Assembly (NCBI GenBank): GCA_030427505.1
Contig: JAUICH010000001.1
Span: 434,001-498,000 of the forward strand
DNA: 64,000 nt
Reading direction: 5' to 3'
DNA from: Verrucomicrobiia bacterium
GTDB taxonomy: Bacteria > Verrucomicrobiota > Verrucomicrobiia > Verrucomicrobiales > DEV007
Positions within the stretch are counted from its first letter, which is position 1; every line of letters starts with the position of its first letter. The notes under the pieces were generated by a model. The model worked only from the letters and a program-made list of their open reading frames with translations, did no database searches and was not told where the DNA came from. Positions 51,025-59,201 of this stretch are shown piece by piece. A program made the translations under genes and the position numbers.

Positions 51025-52128
51025 CTACTTTTTTCTTAGAACGCGATCAAAGAACTCCGCCATGGCGGGGTGTGTTTCTTTTTGTTTCGCCCCAAAAACG
51101 CCGTGTCCGCCGTCGTCATAGCTCATGAGGGTGACGTCGGCACCGGCGGCTTTCAGCTTTTCGCTGAGGTCGCGTCCCTGCTGATAGGGAACCGTCCGGT
51201 CGTCCTTGGCGTGAACCAGGAGGAAAGGAGGCGCATCCTTGGAGACATAGGTTACTGGAGAGGCTTTCTTCGCATTCTCTTCCATCTCGCCACCGCCTTG
51301 GGTTAGGGCCGGGATGCTCGCGGGCTGGTTCGAACTCCAGTGGATGAAATCCGCTGGTGTGGCCGAGGCGCAGACCGCCTGCACCTGGCTGGAAACGTCT
51401 TTATAGGGACCGTCGCCTTCCAGTCCGGCTTCCTTGCTAGTCAATCCCAGGATGGAAACCAGGTGCGCGCCCGCCGAGTTTCCGTAGGCGCCGATGCGGT
51501 CCGAGTCCAGCCCATACTCCTCAGCGTGCGCCCGCAGCCAGCGCACCGCGCACTTCACGTCCGCGATGCAGTCCAGCATCCCTACCTCGGGATACATCCG
51601 GTAATTCACGCCGATGGCCACATACCCTTTTGCCGCATACCCCGCCGGGATGGAGGACCACATGCCGCCCGCCTTGTCTCCATTTTTCCAACCACCGCCG
51701 TGAACCACGACCAGCCCCGGCCGGCCGCCTTCGGGCGCCGCGCCCTCTGGCAGATAGAGGTCCAGCACCCACATCGGGTTCCCCTCCCGGTAAGCAATGT
51801 CTTTTTTTACCGTCACGCCTTCCGGCACGGGACCGGCGGCGCGGCCGCCTCCCGAGTTGTTGTTCTGGCTGTTGCCGGTGCGGGAACTCATCCGCTCCGC
51901 CAGCGCTTCCAGTTCGGTCTGGTCCAGAAAACCGTCGCCATTGGAATCCAGCCGCGCGAAATTCTGCTTCATCCGCGCGGGCGCTTCTTCGGAGGAAATC
52001 TTGCCGTCTTCATTTGTATCCGCCTTCAAGAGCCGTTCGAGCTGAGGCGATCGCGATTGAGCGTGGACTGAACCGCTCCCGAACGCCAATAAGAAGACGA
52101 AGGATAGGAAAGAGATTTGGACTTTCAT
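51025..52128 (-). CDS. Secreted alpha/beta-hydrolase with N-terminal EF-hand pair
   Basis: 367 residues from ATG 52128, which starts the signal peptide MKVQISFLSFVFLLAFGSGS; the frame extends upstream into the neighbouring gene without a signal. Two EF-hand loops follow: DTNEDGKISSEE and DSNGDGFLDQTE, with the Asp/Asn/Glu spacing needed to bind calcium. A Gly/Asn/Ser-rich linker (SSRTGNSQNNNSGGG) leads to a BD-FAE-type hydrolase domain with VVVHGGGWKNGDK, nucleophile IGAYGNSAGAHLVS, Asp in VHAKDDRTVPY and His in YDDGGHGVFG. It is likely a calcium-stabilised esterase acting on acylated polysaccharides in the envelope. Confidence 0.9.
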   Translation of the reverse strand: MKVQISFLSFVFLLAFGSGSVHAQSRSPQLERLLKADTNEDGKISSEEAPARMKQNFARLDSNGDGFLDQTELEALAERMSSRTGNSQNNNSGGGRAAGPVPEGVTVKKDIAYREGNPMWVLDLYLPEGAAPEGGRPGLVVVHGGGWKNGDKAGGMWSSIPAGYAAKGYVAIGVNYRMYPEVGMLDCIADVKCAVRWLRAHAEEYGLDSDRIGAYGNSAGAHLVSILGLTSKEAGLEGDGPYKDVSSQVQAVCASATPADFIHWSSNQPASIPALTQGGGEMEENAKKASPVTYVSKDAPPFLLVHAKDDRTVPYQQGRDLSEKLKAAGADVTLMSYDDGGHGVFGAKQKETHPAMAEFFDRVLRKK

Positions 52129-52223
52129 CTTAGTTAAAACCAGTGGTTCCACGGCGAGTAGCGGAGTTTGAGAGAAAAAGTCTGCCGCGGCGGAGTCAAG
52201 TCTGGATGAGTGCCGGCCATATC

Positions 52224-53081
52224 CTATGGCCCTTGGAACTTGGACGGATGGTCTGAAACCAACTGAGTGCCGCAATTTCCGCAATGGCCCGTGGCAACGG
52301 TCAGCGTGATGAGATTGTTCATCAAAAGTTTTGAACACGAGGGACACACGAGACCAAAGCTCCGGTACCGGTTTCTGGTGGAGCGAATGATTGCCAAAAA
52401 AGGTAAGATCCAAATACACGAGAAGGCCAGGAAAGTGGCGGCGTGAGCCCAAAGAGGAAGAGACTCGACTTTTTCGTCCAACCAATCGGCCACGGGCATT
52501 AGGGATATTAAGGTTCCGCAGAAAAGAGCCAATAGAAACCAGACCCGGAGGTTTTCAAATTGCGCTCGTTGATCCCGCCGTTCAATCAGTTCTCTTAAGG
52601 GAACGGGCCAGTGGGCTTGAGTGTGTTTCAGGGTATCCATAGGTTTGAACGGATCTGACCATGCGTCGCTGTCTGACTGAACAGCGGAATGATCGGAGAC
52701 CAGCAAGGTGGCGCAGTTTCCGCAGCGGCCCGTGGTGACTGCTGTGCTCATGAATTCGTCTTTCAGTTCTTTCGAACACGACGGACAAAGGAGGTCAAAA
52801 GACCCAAGCCATTTTCTCGGGAAATGCCAACAGACAAGGAAGTTTACCAGAAGCACAAGGCTGAATAGAACGATCTGCCAAATGCTTTTGAACGATTCGG
52901 GGAACTGCCCAGAGCGCACCAACAAGGGAATTCCGATTGAGCCGGCAATTGCCAGCCCCGTAATAGGTACCAATAGACTCCTGAGGAGTCGCAACTGAAC
53001 GCGGTCAAACTGGTTGCGCCGTTCGATCAGTTCCTCGCGAGGAATTGGCCACTCTGCTTTGGAGTTTCGAAAAGAAGGCAT
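52224..53081 (-). CDS. Internally duplicated membrane/zinc-ribbon protein
   Basis: 285 residues from ATG 53081. The protein is two tandem units about 147 residues apart. Unit 1 has WPIPREELIERR (11-22), two membrane helices, CPSC (99-102), CGNC (120-123) and LVSDH. Unit 2 has WPVPLRELIERR (159-170), two helices, CPSC (246-249), CGNC (267-270) and LVSDH. Each unit should bind one zinc ion on one side of the membrane. The preserved motifs show a fusion of duplicated genes. No known family. It is co-directional with the EF-hand esterase (95 bases downstream). Confidence 0.75.
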   Translation of the reverse strand: MPSFRNSKAEWPIPREELIERRNQFDRVQLRLLRSLLVPITGLAIAGSIGIPLLVRSGQFPESFKSIWQIVLFSLVLLVNFLVCWHFPRKWLGSFDLLCPSCSKELKDEFMSTAVTTGRCGNCATLLVSDHSAVQSDSDAWSDPFKPMDTLKHTQAHWPVPLRELIERRDQRAQFENLRVWFLLALFCGTLISLMPVADWLDEKVESLPLWAHAATFLAFSCIWILPFLAIIRSTRNRYRSFGLVCPSCSKLLMNNLITLTVATGHCGNCGTQLVSDHPSKFQGP

Positions 53082-53336
53082 CGTTCTCAAAGGTGCCCCT
53101 CAGGAAAGGACGAATGTCTTCATGTTGAAGCGCCATGGGCATTGAGTGAATTACAATCCGGCCGCCCGTTTGTACCGGGCCGGCGAGTGTATTTTCTTCC
53201 GATAGAACCTCGGCAGCCAGTCAGTCTTTCAGCCACATCTGGCTCTCATTTGTGACAGCACACCAGAATCCTGACTATTGTTGAATTCGAAGACAAGGAA
53301 AGGTAATACAGCCGCCCTGTAGTCTGCTCAGATCGC
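53082..53336. other. Intergenic stretch, nothing recognised
   Basis: About 255 bases between two small membrane-protein genes on the same strand. No coding frame, terminator or repeat of note is seen. It must carry the promoter of the duplicated zinc-ribbon gene. Confidence 0.4.
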
Positions 53337-53813
53337 CTAGGATCTGATATCCGGATCTGGGCGCAACGAAACCAAATATTTCAGAATATCGTTCAAAGTT
53401 TCGAAATGATCGACATCAGAGCCTGAGATATCCAGGTGGTAGTCGAGCCCCAGGTTGTCCAAAGCCGTGATCACAATCCCTTTGGGAACATTGAGGTCGT
53501 CGAAAAGATGCCGGTCCGCGTCTGATGGGTCGATCCCCAATTCTGAGCACAGGTCTTCGGCTGCGTGGTATTTTAATTTGTCGAATGGTAAAGACTCCAC
53601 TGCTTCGTCCCACGCCTCGCGGTGTTTTCTGTCTCTTTTCGCGGTCCGATAGATATAGAGCACCACGGAGGAAAGACTCAGTATCAGTCCGCAGATGGCC
53701 TCGATGCTTTCGACAAGGGGATCGGAAGCATCCCGCTGGTAGAGAGTGATGGCAGCCCAGGCGATAACCATCACGATGCAGAATCCGAAAACGATTTTTA
53801 AAAGGACTCTCAT
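53337..53813 (-). CDS. Small membrane protein of unknown function
   Basis: 158 residues. Two hydrophobic segments at the N-terminus (LLKIVFGFCIVMVIAWAAIT and AICGLILSLSSVVLYIYRT) are followed by a charged, helical cytoplasmic tail (KRDRKHREAWDEAVE, then LKYHAAEDLCSELGIDPSD). The C-terminal half with repeated Asp (DADRHLFDDL, DYHLDISGSDVDHFE) could be a small alpha/beta protein-interaction module. I do not recognise the family. It lies between a zinc-ribbon membrane protein and an ATP-grasp gene, all on the same strand. Confidence 0.65.
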   Translation of the reverse strand: MRVLLKIVFGFCIVMVIAWAAITLYQRDASDPLVESIEAICGLILSLSSVVLYIYRTAKRDRKHREAWDEAVESLPFDKLKYHAAEDLCSELGIDPSDADRHLFDDLNVPKGIVITALDNLGLDYHLDISGSDVDHFETLNDILKYLVSLRPDPDIRS

Positions 53814-53876
53814 TCTAAAAAGATGCAGGGAGAAACGGTCGAAGAAAGGGATGTCAACGGATCAGGCTTACCATGA

Positions 53877-53945
53877 CTAATTCGATTCAAAGATCAATCC
53901 TTTCAGTCCGTATCGATCGCTGATCCCCTTGAACCGCTTGTTCAT
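53877..53945 (-). CDS. Possible 22-residue small ORF downstream of the ATP-grasp gene
   Basis: A short frame MNKRFKGISDRYGLKGLIFE followed by SN and a stop, in the same reading frame as the ATP-grasp gene but separated from it by two stop codons (TGA, then TGA six bases later). Its codons look protein-like and start with ATG. It might be a real micropeptide, a translation extension after readthrough, or the remnant tail of a longer ancestral protein. Nothing else supports it. Confidence 0.2.
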   Translation of the reverse strand: MNKRFKGISDRYGLKGLIFESN

Positions 53946-53975
53946 TCCGCGGAGAGCCAGCGGAAAAAATCAACT

Positions 53976-54842
53976 TCAATCGAACAGCTTTGGGCGGGGC
54001 TCGTCGTTTTCCTTGCGAAGGATAGAAATCACCTTCCGCCACATTTCCCGGGCGTTCACGCCCGCATACCCGGAGTCCTGACCATCATTGCATTCGATGA
54101 CAATCCAGTGGCCGTTGCTCGTTTTGGCGAAGTCGATGACGAGGAAAGGCACGTTCAACTTATCGGTGATGGCTTTGCCAATCTCCTCAACTTCTGACAA
54201 TTCATTGGGCAAAATGGAATACTGTTCCGCGATCCAGTAGCGGCCTGCGCCCATGAGTTGGCCGTGAAACCAGAAAGTGCGGAATTCGTAACTCTTCGGA
54301 ATGCCTGAACCGTGATCGGTCGAGACGGGACACAGAGGCACAAACTCCCGGCATACCAGGCGTTGCCACCAGAGAATGGTCTCGGATGACCACTCGTCTA
54401 GAAGCCGGTTCAGTTCGTCTTGCGTTTCGATGATGCTCTGGCTGCGGGAGTGTTTGTTAGTTTGACGCTCGCCCTTGATGAAAACCGGCAGTTCAAATTC
54501 GGAAAGAATCGCCTCGGCGGTGGGAAGTATGTCATACCACCGGCTTCGCGGAGTGAGTTCTTTTATGAGCGGATACCAATGCGGCAGCAAACTGCTTCTC
54601 TGGTATTGTTCCGGGGTATGGATCAGCCGGATGCCCCACTCCGCCATTTCCGCATAGCGGGCCGGGTAGTCCGGCGCGCTCCCCAATCTCGCAATGGCCG
54701 TGATCTCCCTATCGATCTGATAGGGGTGCGTGCACTGAAACTGATCCTCAAAGCTGAAGTCATACTGCACAAACCCGACCGGTTTCGTCACGATCCAAAG
54801 CACGCCCTCGACCAGAGTGGGACTGGGTGGGCGGTCAGGCAT
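53976..54842 (-). CDS. ATP-grasp-like protein
   Basis: 288 residues. FELPVFIKGERQTNKHSRSQ places a Lys in an ATP-grasp beta-hairpin, EFVPLCPVS and YEFRTFWFHGQLMGAGRYW match the central sheet with the conserved Arg, and FLVIDFAKTSNGHWIVIECN, then DGQDSGY, carries the Asp/Glu/Asn residues that bind Mg-ATP. The pattern fits DUF4343-type ATP-grasp proteins that make or modify peptides. The N-terminal 90 residues form a separate domain. The acceptor is unknown. It starts 98 bases downstream of a small membrane-protein gene and may accompany it. Confidence 0.75.
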   Translation of the reverse strand: MPDRPPSPTLVEGVLWIVTKPVGFVQYDFSFEDQFQCTHPYQIDREITAIARLGSAPDYPARYAEMAEWGIRLIHTPEQYQRSSLLPHWYPLIKELTPRSRWYDILPTAEAILSEFELPVFIKGERQTNKHSRSQSIIETQDELNRLLDEWSSETILWWQRLVCREFVPLCPVSTDHGSGIPKSYEFRTFWFHGQLMGAGRYWIAEQYSILPNELSEVEEIGKAITDKLNVPFLVIDFAKTSNGHWIVIECNDGQDSGYAGVNAREMWRKVISILRKENDEPRPKLFD

Positions 54843-54940
54843 TCGAAAGTGTGAGGGTCAGATTCAGGTTGTTCAGGACCTTCATAGTCGAAGGGGTAAA
54901 ATTCCCAAGGAATATCGTGATTCTTGTCTGCTCGAAATGC

Positions 54941-55351
54941 TCAGCTTCGCAAACGCAGCAATCGGCGCGTGACGGACATAGGAATCAAGATTGCGGCGCC
55001 CGCTCCAGTTCCTGCGAACAGTGCAGACCAAAAAGCGAACCCCTCGTTCGGAACAAAGAACATCCGGAAAAGAAGAAACGCCAACCCCGAAAATATGATC
55101 ATGCTCCAAACGGCGGAAACCCAAAAGGGCTTTCGGTCCAAGACACCGTCTAAAAGATTGAGGATGGCGAAGCCCAAATAGAAATGCGGGCAGGCCGTGA
55201 GAAGAAACAGGCTCGCGCGTAGCGGAGCGTCGTCGATCTGGCCGTTGATGATTCTTGGCGGGCCGAGACTCTCAGAGACGAAAACCCATCCGCACAGTAG
55301 GATGATTAGTCCGGCCGGGATCAAAGGCGGAATGAGCATTCGTTTCAGCAT
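54941..55351 (-). CDS. Small integral-membrane protein of unknown function
   Basis: 136 residues from ATG 55351; the frame extends upstream to 55468 but that portion overlaps the next gene and has no membrane character. Four hydrophobic segments (MLIPPLIPAGLIILLCGWVF, ASLFLLTACPHFYLGFAILN, FWVSAVWSMIIFSGLAFLLF and GFAFWSALFAGTGAGAAILI) and an Arg-rich C-terminus (TRRLLRLRS) inside the cell. No known family is recognised. It lies 22 bases after the 81-residue membrane-protein gene on the same strand. Confidence 0.65.
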   Translation of the reverse strand: MLKRMLIPPLIPAGLIILLCGWVFVSESLGPPRIINGQIDDAPLRASLFLLTACPHFYLGFAILNLLDGVLDRKPFWVSAVWSMIIFSGLAFLLFRMFFVPNEGFAFWSALFAGTGAGAAILIPMSVTRRLLRLRS

Positions 55352-55373
55352 GGTTGGATTGTCAGTAAATTGG

Positions 55374-55619
55374 TTATTCTCTATAGGTCTTGATAGGGGA
55401 CGAGCGTTTTCGAAAACACCAGACCGCTCCGAGGAGAAAGCAAAGAAACAAAAGGAGTCCGAAGGCAAAGTAGAGGAGGGTAGGAATGCGGTCGGGATTG
55501 CTTGTGGCCAATTCGGAAATGTTCGATTCGTGATCGCGGATAGTAAGACACAGGGCGTATTGCGCTAAGGCTTCCGCAAAGGCAAAAAAGAGAAGAATGA
55601 GTCCAAGAAGTTTTCTCAT
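55374..55619 (-). CDS. Small membrane protein (81 residues)
   Basis: 81 residues with two hydrophobic segments (LLGLILLFFAFAEALAQYAL and LYFAFGLLLFLCFLLGAVWC) joined by a polar loop (TIRDHESNISELATSNPDRI). The C-terminus FRKRSSPIKTYRE is basic and should lie in the cytoplasm. ATG start. Function unknown. It is followed at 22 bases by another small membrane gene, so the two are probably co-transcribed. Confidence 0.6.
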   Translation of the reverse strand: MRKLLGLILLFFAFAEALAQYALCLTIRDHESNISELATSNPDRIPTLLYFAFGLLLFLCFLLGAVWCFRKRSSPIKTYRE

Positions 55620-55799
55620 TGAGGTGTCTTAGAATCCCAATCTTTACACGCTGGCGATGTAGCAGAGAAGCTTTCAACGCCTCGAAATTGGAATGTGGAA
55701 GCGCCGAATGATTCGGATTTGCGCGGGCGTGATCGCGTTTCCCCGAACGTCTTGAGCCAATCGCCAGTCTGCGCTAAGGGTAAGACCCCAGATCAGATC

Positions 55800-58043
55800 A
55801 TGAAAACCCGCCTGACCCTCTTCATTACCTGCCTCCTCGTCTCTTTCACCTGGCTCAACGGTTCGTTCGGTCCTGCCTCTGCCCAGGGCGCGGACAAAAA
55901 CGAAGACCCAGCCCAGAAGCAGCCCCCAAATATCGTCTTTTTCTTCGCGGACGATCAGACTTCCAGCGTGCTGGGGTGCTATGGGAATGCCGTGGCGCGG
56001 ACGCCGAACATTGACGAACTGGCGGCCACTGGGGTGCGGTTTGAGAACATGTTCGTGAGCCAGCCGATTTGCTGGGTGAGCCGGACGACGATTCTTTCGG
56101 GGCTGTATGGGCGGAGCTATGGAAATCTGGACGATCCGGAAAAGGCCACGGCGGAGGCAGTGGAAACGCTGTATCCAGACCACCTGCGGGAGGAGGCAGG
56201 CTACCGGACGGGGTTCTTTGGGAAGTGGCACATGAAGGCGCCGAAGGAGTATCAGCCGGAGGATCATTTCGACGAGTATGAGGCCATCTTCCGAAACCCT
56301 TATTTCAAGAAAATACCGGACGGGACCCTGCGCCACGAGACGGACCTGATCGTGGACAAGGGCATCGAGTTCCTCAAGGCGCAGCCGAAGGACAAACCGT
56401 TCTCTTTGAATCTGTGGTTCAATGCCTGCCACGCGGAAGACAGCGACCGCCGGCCTGGCATCGGGAGCTTTGCGTGGCCGCAGTCCTCGAACGGCCTGTA
56501 TGACGAGATGGAGATGTACCGGCCCAAGCTGGACGATCCCGCTACCTTTGAGGCGCTGCCTTCGTTCTTCCAGAACTCCATCACGCGGGAGCGCTACTTC
56601 TGGCGGTGGAACACGCCGGAGAAATACCAAACCAATATGCGCGCCTACCTGCGGATGGTCAGCGGGATCGATAGCGCCATTGGCCGCTTCCGCGTAGCGC
56701 TGGAGGAAGCCGGGCTGGCGGACAACACCATCATCGTTTACTCGGCGGACAACGGCTACGAGATGGCCAACCGCGGGCTGGCGGGCAAGTGGTCGCACTT
56801 CGAGGAATCCATCCGCGTGCCGCTGATCGTCTATGATCCGCGCCTGCCGGAGGATGCGCGAGGCAAGACTACGGATGCGCCGGCGCTGAATGTGGACCTG
56901 CCCGCCACCTTCCTGGACTGGGCAGGGGTGACCATTCCGGGCACCTACCAGGGCAACAGCCTGGCGCCGGTGGTGGCCAAGGGAAAACCGGACGATTGGC
57001 GGACGGAAACCTTCCACGAGCACTTCGCCGTGCGGAACCGCATCCCCTCCTGGGAAGGCCTGCGCACGGAGCGCTACAAGTATGCGCGTTACTTCGATGA
57101 CGATTACGAGTTTCTCTACGATCTCCAGGAAGATCCTGACGAACTCACCAATCTGGCGGACGATCCTGCTTACAAAGATACGTTAGCTAATTTCCGCGAC
57201 CGCACGAAGAAACGCGTCGCCGAGCTGGGTGGTGAGCTGCCGCCCATGAAGGGCGAGTTCTCCCCGTCCACCGATCCCCATCCGGAGATCGCCGCCACGG
57301 TGACGGTCAGGCCGGGCAAAGACGGCTTTGTAAACCTCTTCAACGGGAAGAACCTGAGCGGCTGGTCGGGAGACGATGCCTACTGGTCGGTGGAAGACGG
57401 CGCCATCACCGGCGTGACGGACGGCACGCTGAAGATGAACCGCTTCCTCAGTTGGAAAGGCGCCACCATTCGGAACTTCGATCTCCAGGTGAAAGTGAAA
57501 GTCACGCCCGGCGGGAACAGCGGCCTCCAGTACCGCGGCCAGATGCGTCCGGACCTGGGTCTGGACGTCGTCAGCGGCTACCAGTGCGACGTGGTCGCGA
57601 ACGTGCCGGAATACAACGGCATGCTGTATGAAGAGAAAGGCCGCCGCATCCTCTCCCACACCGGCGAAAAAGTGATCGTGGACCCCAAAGGGCAACCGTG
57701 GATCGTGGGCAACATGGAAGTGAAAGAGTTCGCCCCGGACGAATGGCACGACTACCGCGTGCTGGTGGAGGGGAACCATCACCAGCACTGGATCGACGGC
57801 CACCAGACGGCTGACCTCATTGATTTCGACGAAGCCGGCCGCTCCTTGGACGGCGTCTTAGCCGTACAGGTTCATGTGGGCCCGGCCATGAAGATCCAGT
57901 TCAAGGATTTCAAGATCAAACACTTGCCGGATGATCTGCCGTTGTTGAAACCGGAGGATTATCCCATTCCCATCGGCTCCAAAGGCGTGAAGCCACAAGG
58001 TAAGCTCCCGAAAGACTGGCAGCCGCCGGTGTATGGGGAGTAG
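55800..58043 (+). CDS. Secreted sulfatase fused to a DUF1080 domain
   Basis: 747 residues from ATG 55800, which begins a signal peptide (MKTRLTLFITCLLVSFTWLN); the frame extends upstream without coding character. The sulfatase core (about residues 40-500) has IVFFFADDQTSSVLGCYGN, the formylglycine site C91-W-V-S-R95 with Val at the usual Pro/Ala position, TGFFGKWHMKAP and VYSADNGYEMANRG. A DUF1080 domain fills the C-terminus (about 520-720): FVNLFNGKNLSGWSGDDAYW, VTPGGNSGLQYRGQM, PDEWHDYRVLVEGNHHQHW. Desulfation and 3-keto-sugar or lectin-type functions are thus joined in one chain, presumably acting on one glycan. It ends 341 bases before the SUFU gene. Confidence 0.93.
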   Translation: MKTRLTLFITCLLVSFTWLNGSFGPASAQGADKNEDPAQKQPPNIVFFFADDQTSSVLGCYGNAVARTPNIDELAATGVRFENMFVSQPICWVSRTTILSGLYGRSYGNLDDPEKATAEAVETLYPDHLREEAGYRTGFFGKWHMKAPKEYQPEDHFDEYEAIFRNPYFKKIPDGTLRHETDLIVDKGIEFLKAQPKDKPFSLNLWFNACHAEDSDRRPGIGSFAWPQSSNGLYDEMEMYRPKLDDPATFEALPSFFQNSITRERYFWRWNTPEKYQTNMRAYLRMVSGIDSAIGRFRVALEEAGLADNTIIVYSADNGYEMANRGLAGKWSHFEESIRVPLIVYDPRLPEDARGKTTDAPALNVDLPATFLDWAGVTIPGTYQGNSLAPVVAKGKPDDWRTETFHEHFAVRNRIPSWEGLRTERYKYARYFDDDYEFLYDLQEDPDELTNLADDPAYKDTLANFRDRTKKRVAELGGELPPMKGEFSPSTDPHPEIAATVTVRPGKDGFVNLFNGKNLSGWSGDDAYWSVEDGAITGVTDGTLKMNRFLSWKGATIRNFDLQVKVKVTPGGNSGLQYRGQMRPDLGLDVVSGYQCDVVANVPEYNGMLYEEKGRRILSHTGEKVIVDPKGQPWIVGNMEVKEFAPDEWHDYRVLVEGNHHQHWIDGHQTADLIDFDEAGRSLDGVLAVQVHVGPAMKIQFKDFKIKHLPDDLPLLKPEDYPIPIGSKGVKPQGKLPKDWQPPVYGE

Positions 58044-58384
58044 GAGGCGATGTTGGATGCAGAGTCTGTTTTTGAATGGCCGCGAAAAAGCGCAAAAGGC
58101 GCAAGATTTTGGAAATGGTGGGTTGGTGAGGTTCATGAAGGCATTGGGCGGCTGGATTGGGAAGGAGGTTTCTGCGACCCAGCTCATCCATCGTCGGCGG
58201 CTGCGAAATAGCTTGGCGGACATGCATTTCCCGGAAGCCGGTATACTGTCGTCACTCTGCTGAAGTCCGTCCAGATGAGGCGGATGGCCTCGATTCTCGT
58301 CCTCACCTACCGGTAAGCTGTCACTCAGAGTGGGGAGAGAAAATTGATGGCCTGTGGATCTCTTGTCTCGGACAGTAGTACCGC
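58044..58384. other. Gene-free stretch of about 340 bases with short A-rich repeats
   Basis: No convincing gene. Near 58078-58110 a run of GCGAAAAA, GCGCAAAA and GGCGCAAGA resembles the degenerate (GCGCAAAA)-type repeats sometimes seen between genes in GC-rich environmental bacteria. The rest shows no hairpin terminator and no tRNA. Confidence 0.45.
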
Positions 58385-59053
58385 CTACATGCTGTCCGGC
58401 CGGTCCAGATCGGTGATCAGCAGCGGATTGGTCTTCCGGTGGCGTTCGATGGTTTCTTTGGCGGGTTCTCTGGATCTGGGATCCATGGTGTCGATTTCGC
58501 TTTGAGTCACACCGAATGCCTGGATGAACTTCACTTTACCGTGTGGGGTATCCGCGGGCTTCAGGACCGGATCATCCAGAAAAGCGAGGCCAACCAGGGC
58601 GGTGCCGGACTCCAGCAAGATAGGCCCGTTAGCAGGCATGACGCTGTAATTCTTGAACACGTTTCCAGTCTGGAACACGTAGCGAGCCAGGTTTTGCATC
58701 AGGCCGCACACCCAGACAAACTCCTCGCCGGTTGGCAGATCGACCGCGAGACGGAAGGTCATTTCAAATCCGTAGCCACTTACCTCGTCTCCGACGGCCT
58801 CTTCGTTGTAGTCGAGCTCTGTGTAACCATAAGTGACAAAGTGGAGGTGATCTCTCCCGCCGTCTCTACACTCGAAAGCTTCAAAGGCGTCCAGAGGGTC
58901 CGGCCCTCCCATCATCCATTTGTGTAAGGTGAACCAGTCCTTCGGCGTTTGTCCGGGGTAGAGTTCCCGGAGATGGGACTGGATGGCGTCTTTCCCCGGA
59001 GAATCATCCTCCGTGAATCGGCGTCGATATTCGGCTAGGTCCATGGGTGGCAT
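58385..59053 (-). CDS. Suppressor-of-fused (SUFU) domain protein
   Basis: 222 residues from ATG 59053 (an ATG nine bases later is possible). The protein shows the SUFU pattern: LHFVTYGYTELDYNEEAVGD, GYGFEMTFRLAVDLPTGEEF, VWVCGLMQNLARYVFQTGN and the later LVGLAFLDDPVLKPADTPHG, followed by FIQAFGVTQSEIDTM. In animals this fold binds Gli transcription factors; in bacteria it is found alone or as an immunity protein against polymorphic toxins. No toxin gene is adjacent here, so a binding or immunity role is only inferred. It is a lone cytoplasmic protein downstream of pyruvate carboxylase on the same strand. Confidence 0.87.
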   Translation of the reverse strand: MPPMDLAEYRRRFTEDDSPGKDAIQSHLRELYPGQTPKDWFTLHKWMMGGPDPLDAFEAFECRDGGRDHLHFVTYGYTELDYNEEAVGDEVSGYGFEMTFRLAVDLPTGEEFVWVCGLMQNLARYVFQTGNVFKNYSVMPANGPILLESGTALVGLAFLDDPVLKPADTPHGKVKFIQAFGVTQSEIDTMDPRSREPAKETIERHRKTNPLLITDLDRPDSM

Positions 59054-59201
59054 GATTTTCCGCAACCCGGAGGCACGGAGCAAGCCCTAACCGGAGGGAT
59101 AGGCGGAAACCTGAGCCCCCGCCTGCTCAACCGGCTCTCCACAGACTTTAGCGGGGCCCGCCAGATCGGCCGGTTCCCGCTCGTCGATAGATCCTGACAA
59201 A

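Noticed and set aside
55674-57023. 449-residue frame antisense to the sulfatase-DUF1080 gene
   Set aside because: Reverse-frame composition (Arg/His/Pro-rich) opposite a sulfatase with all active-site motifs.
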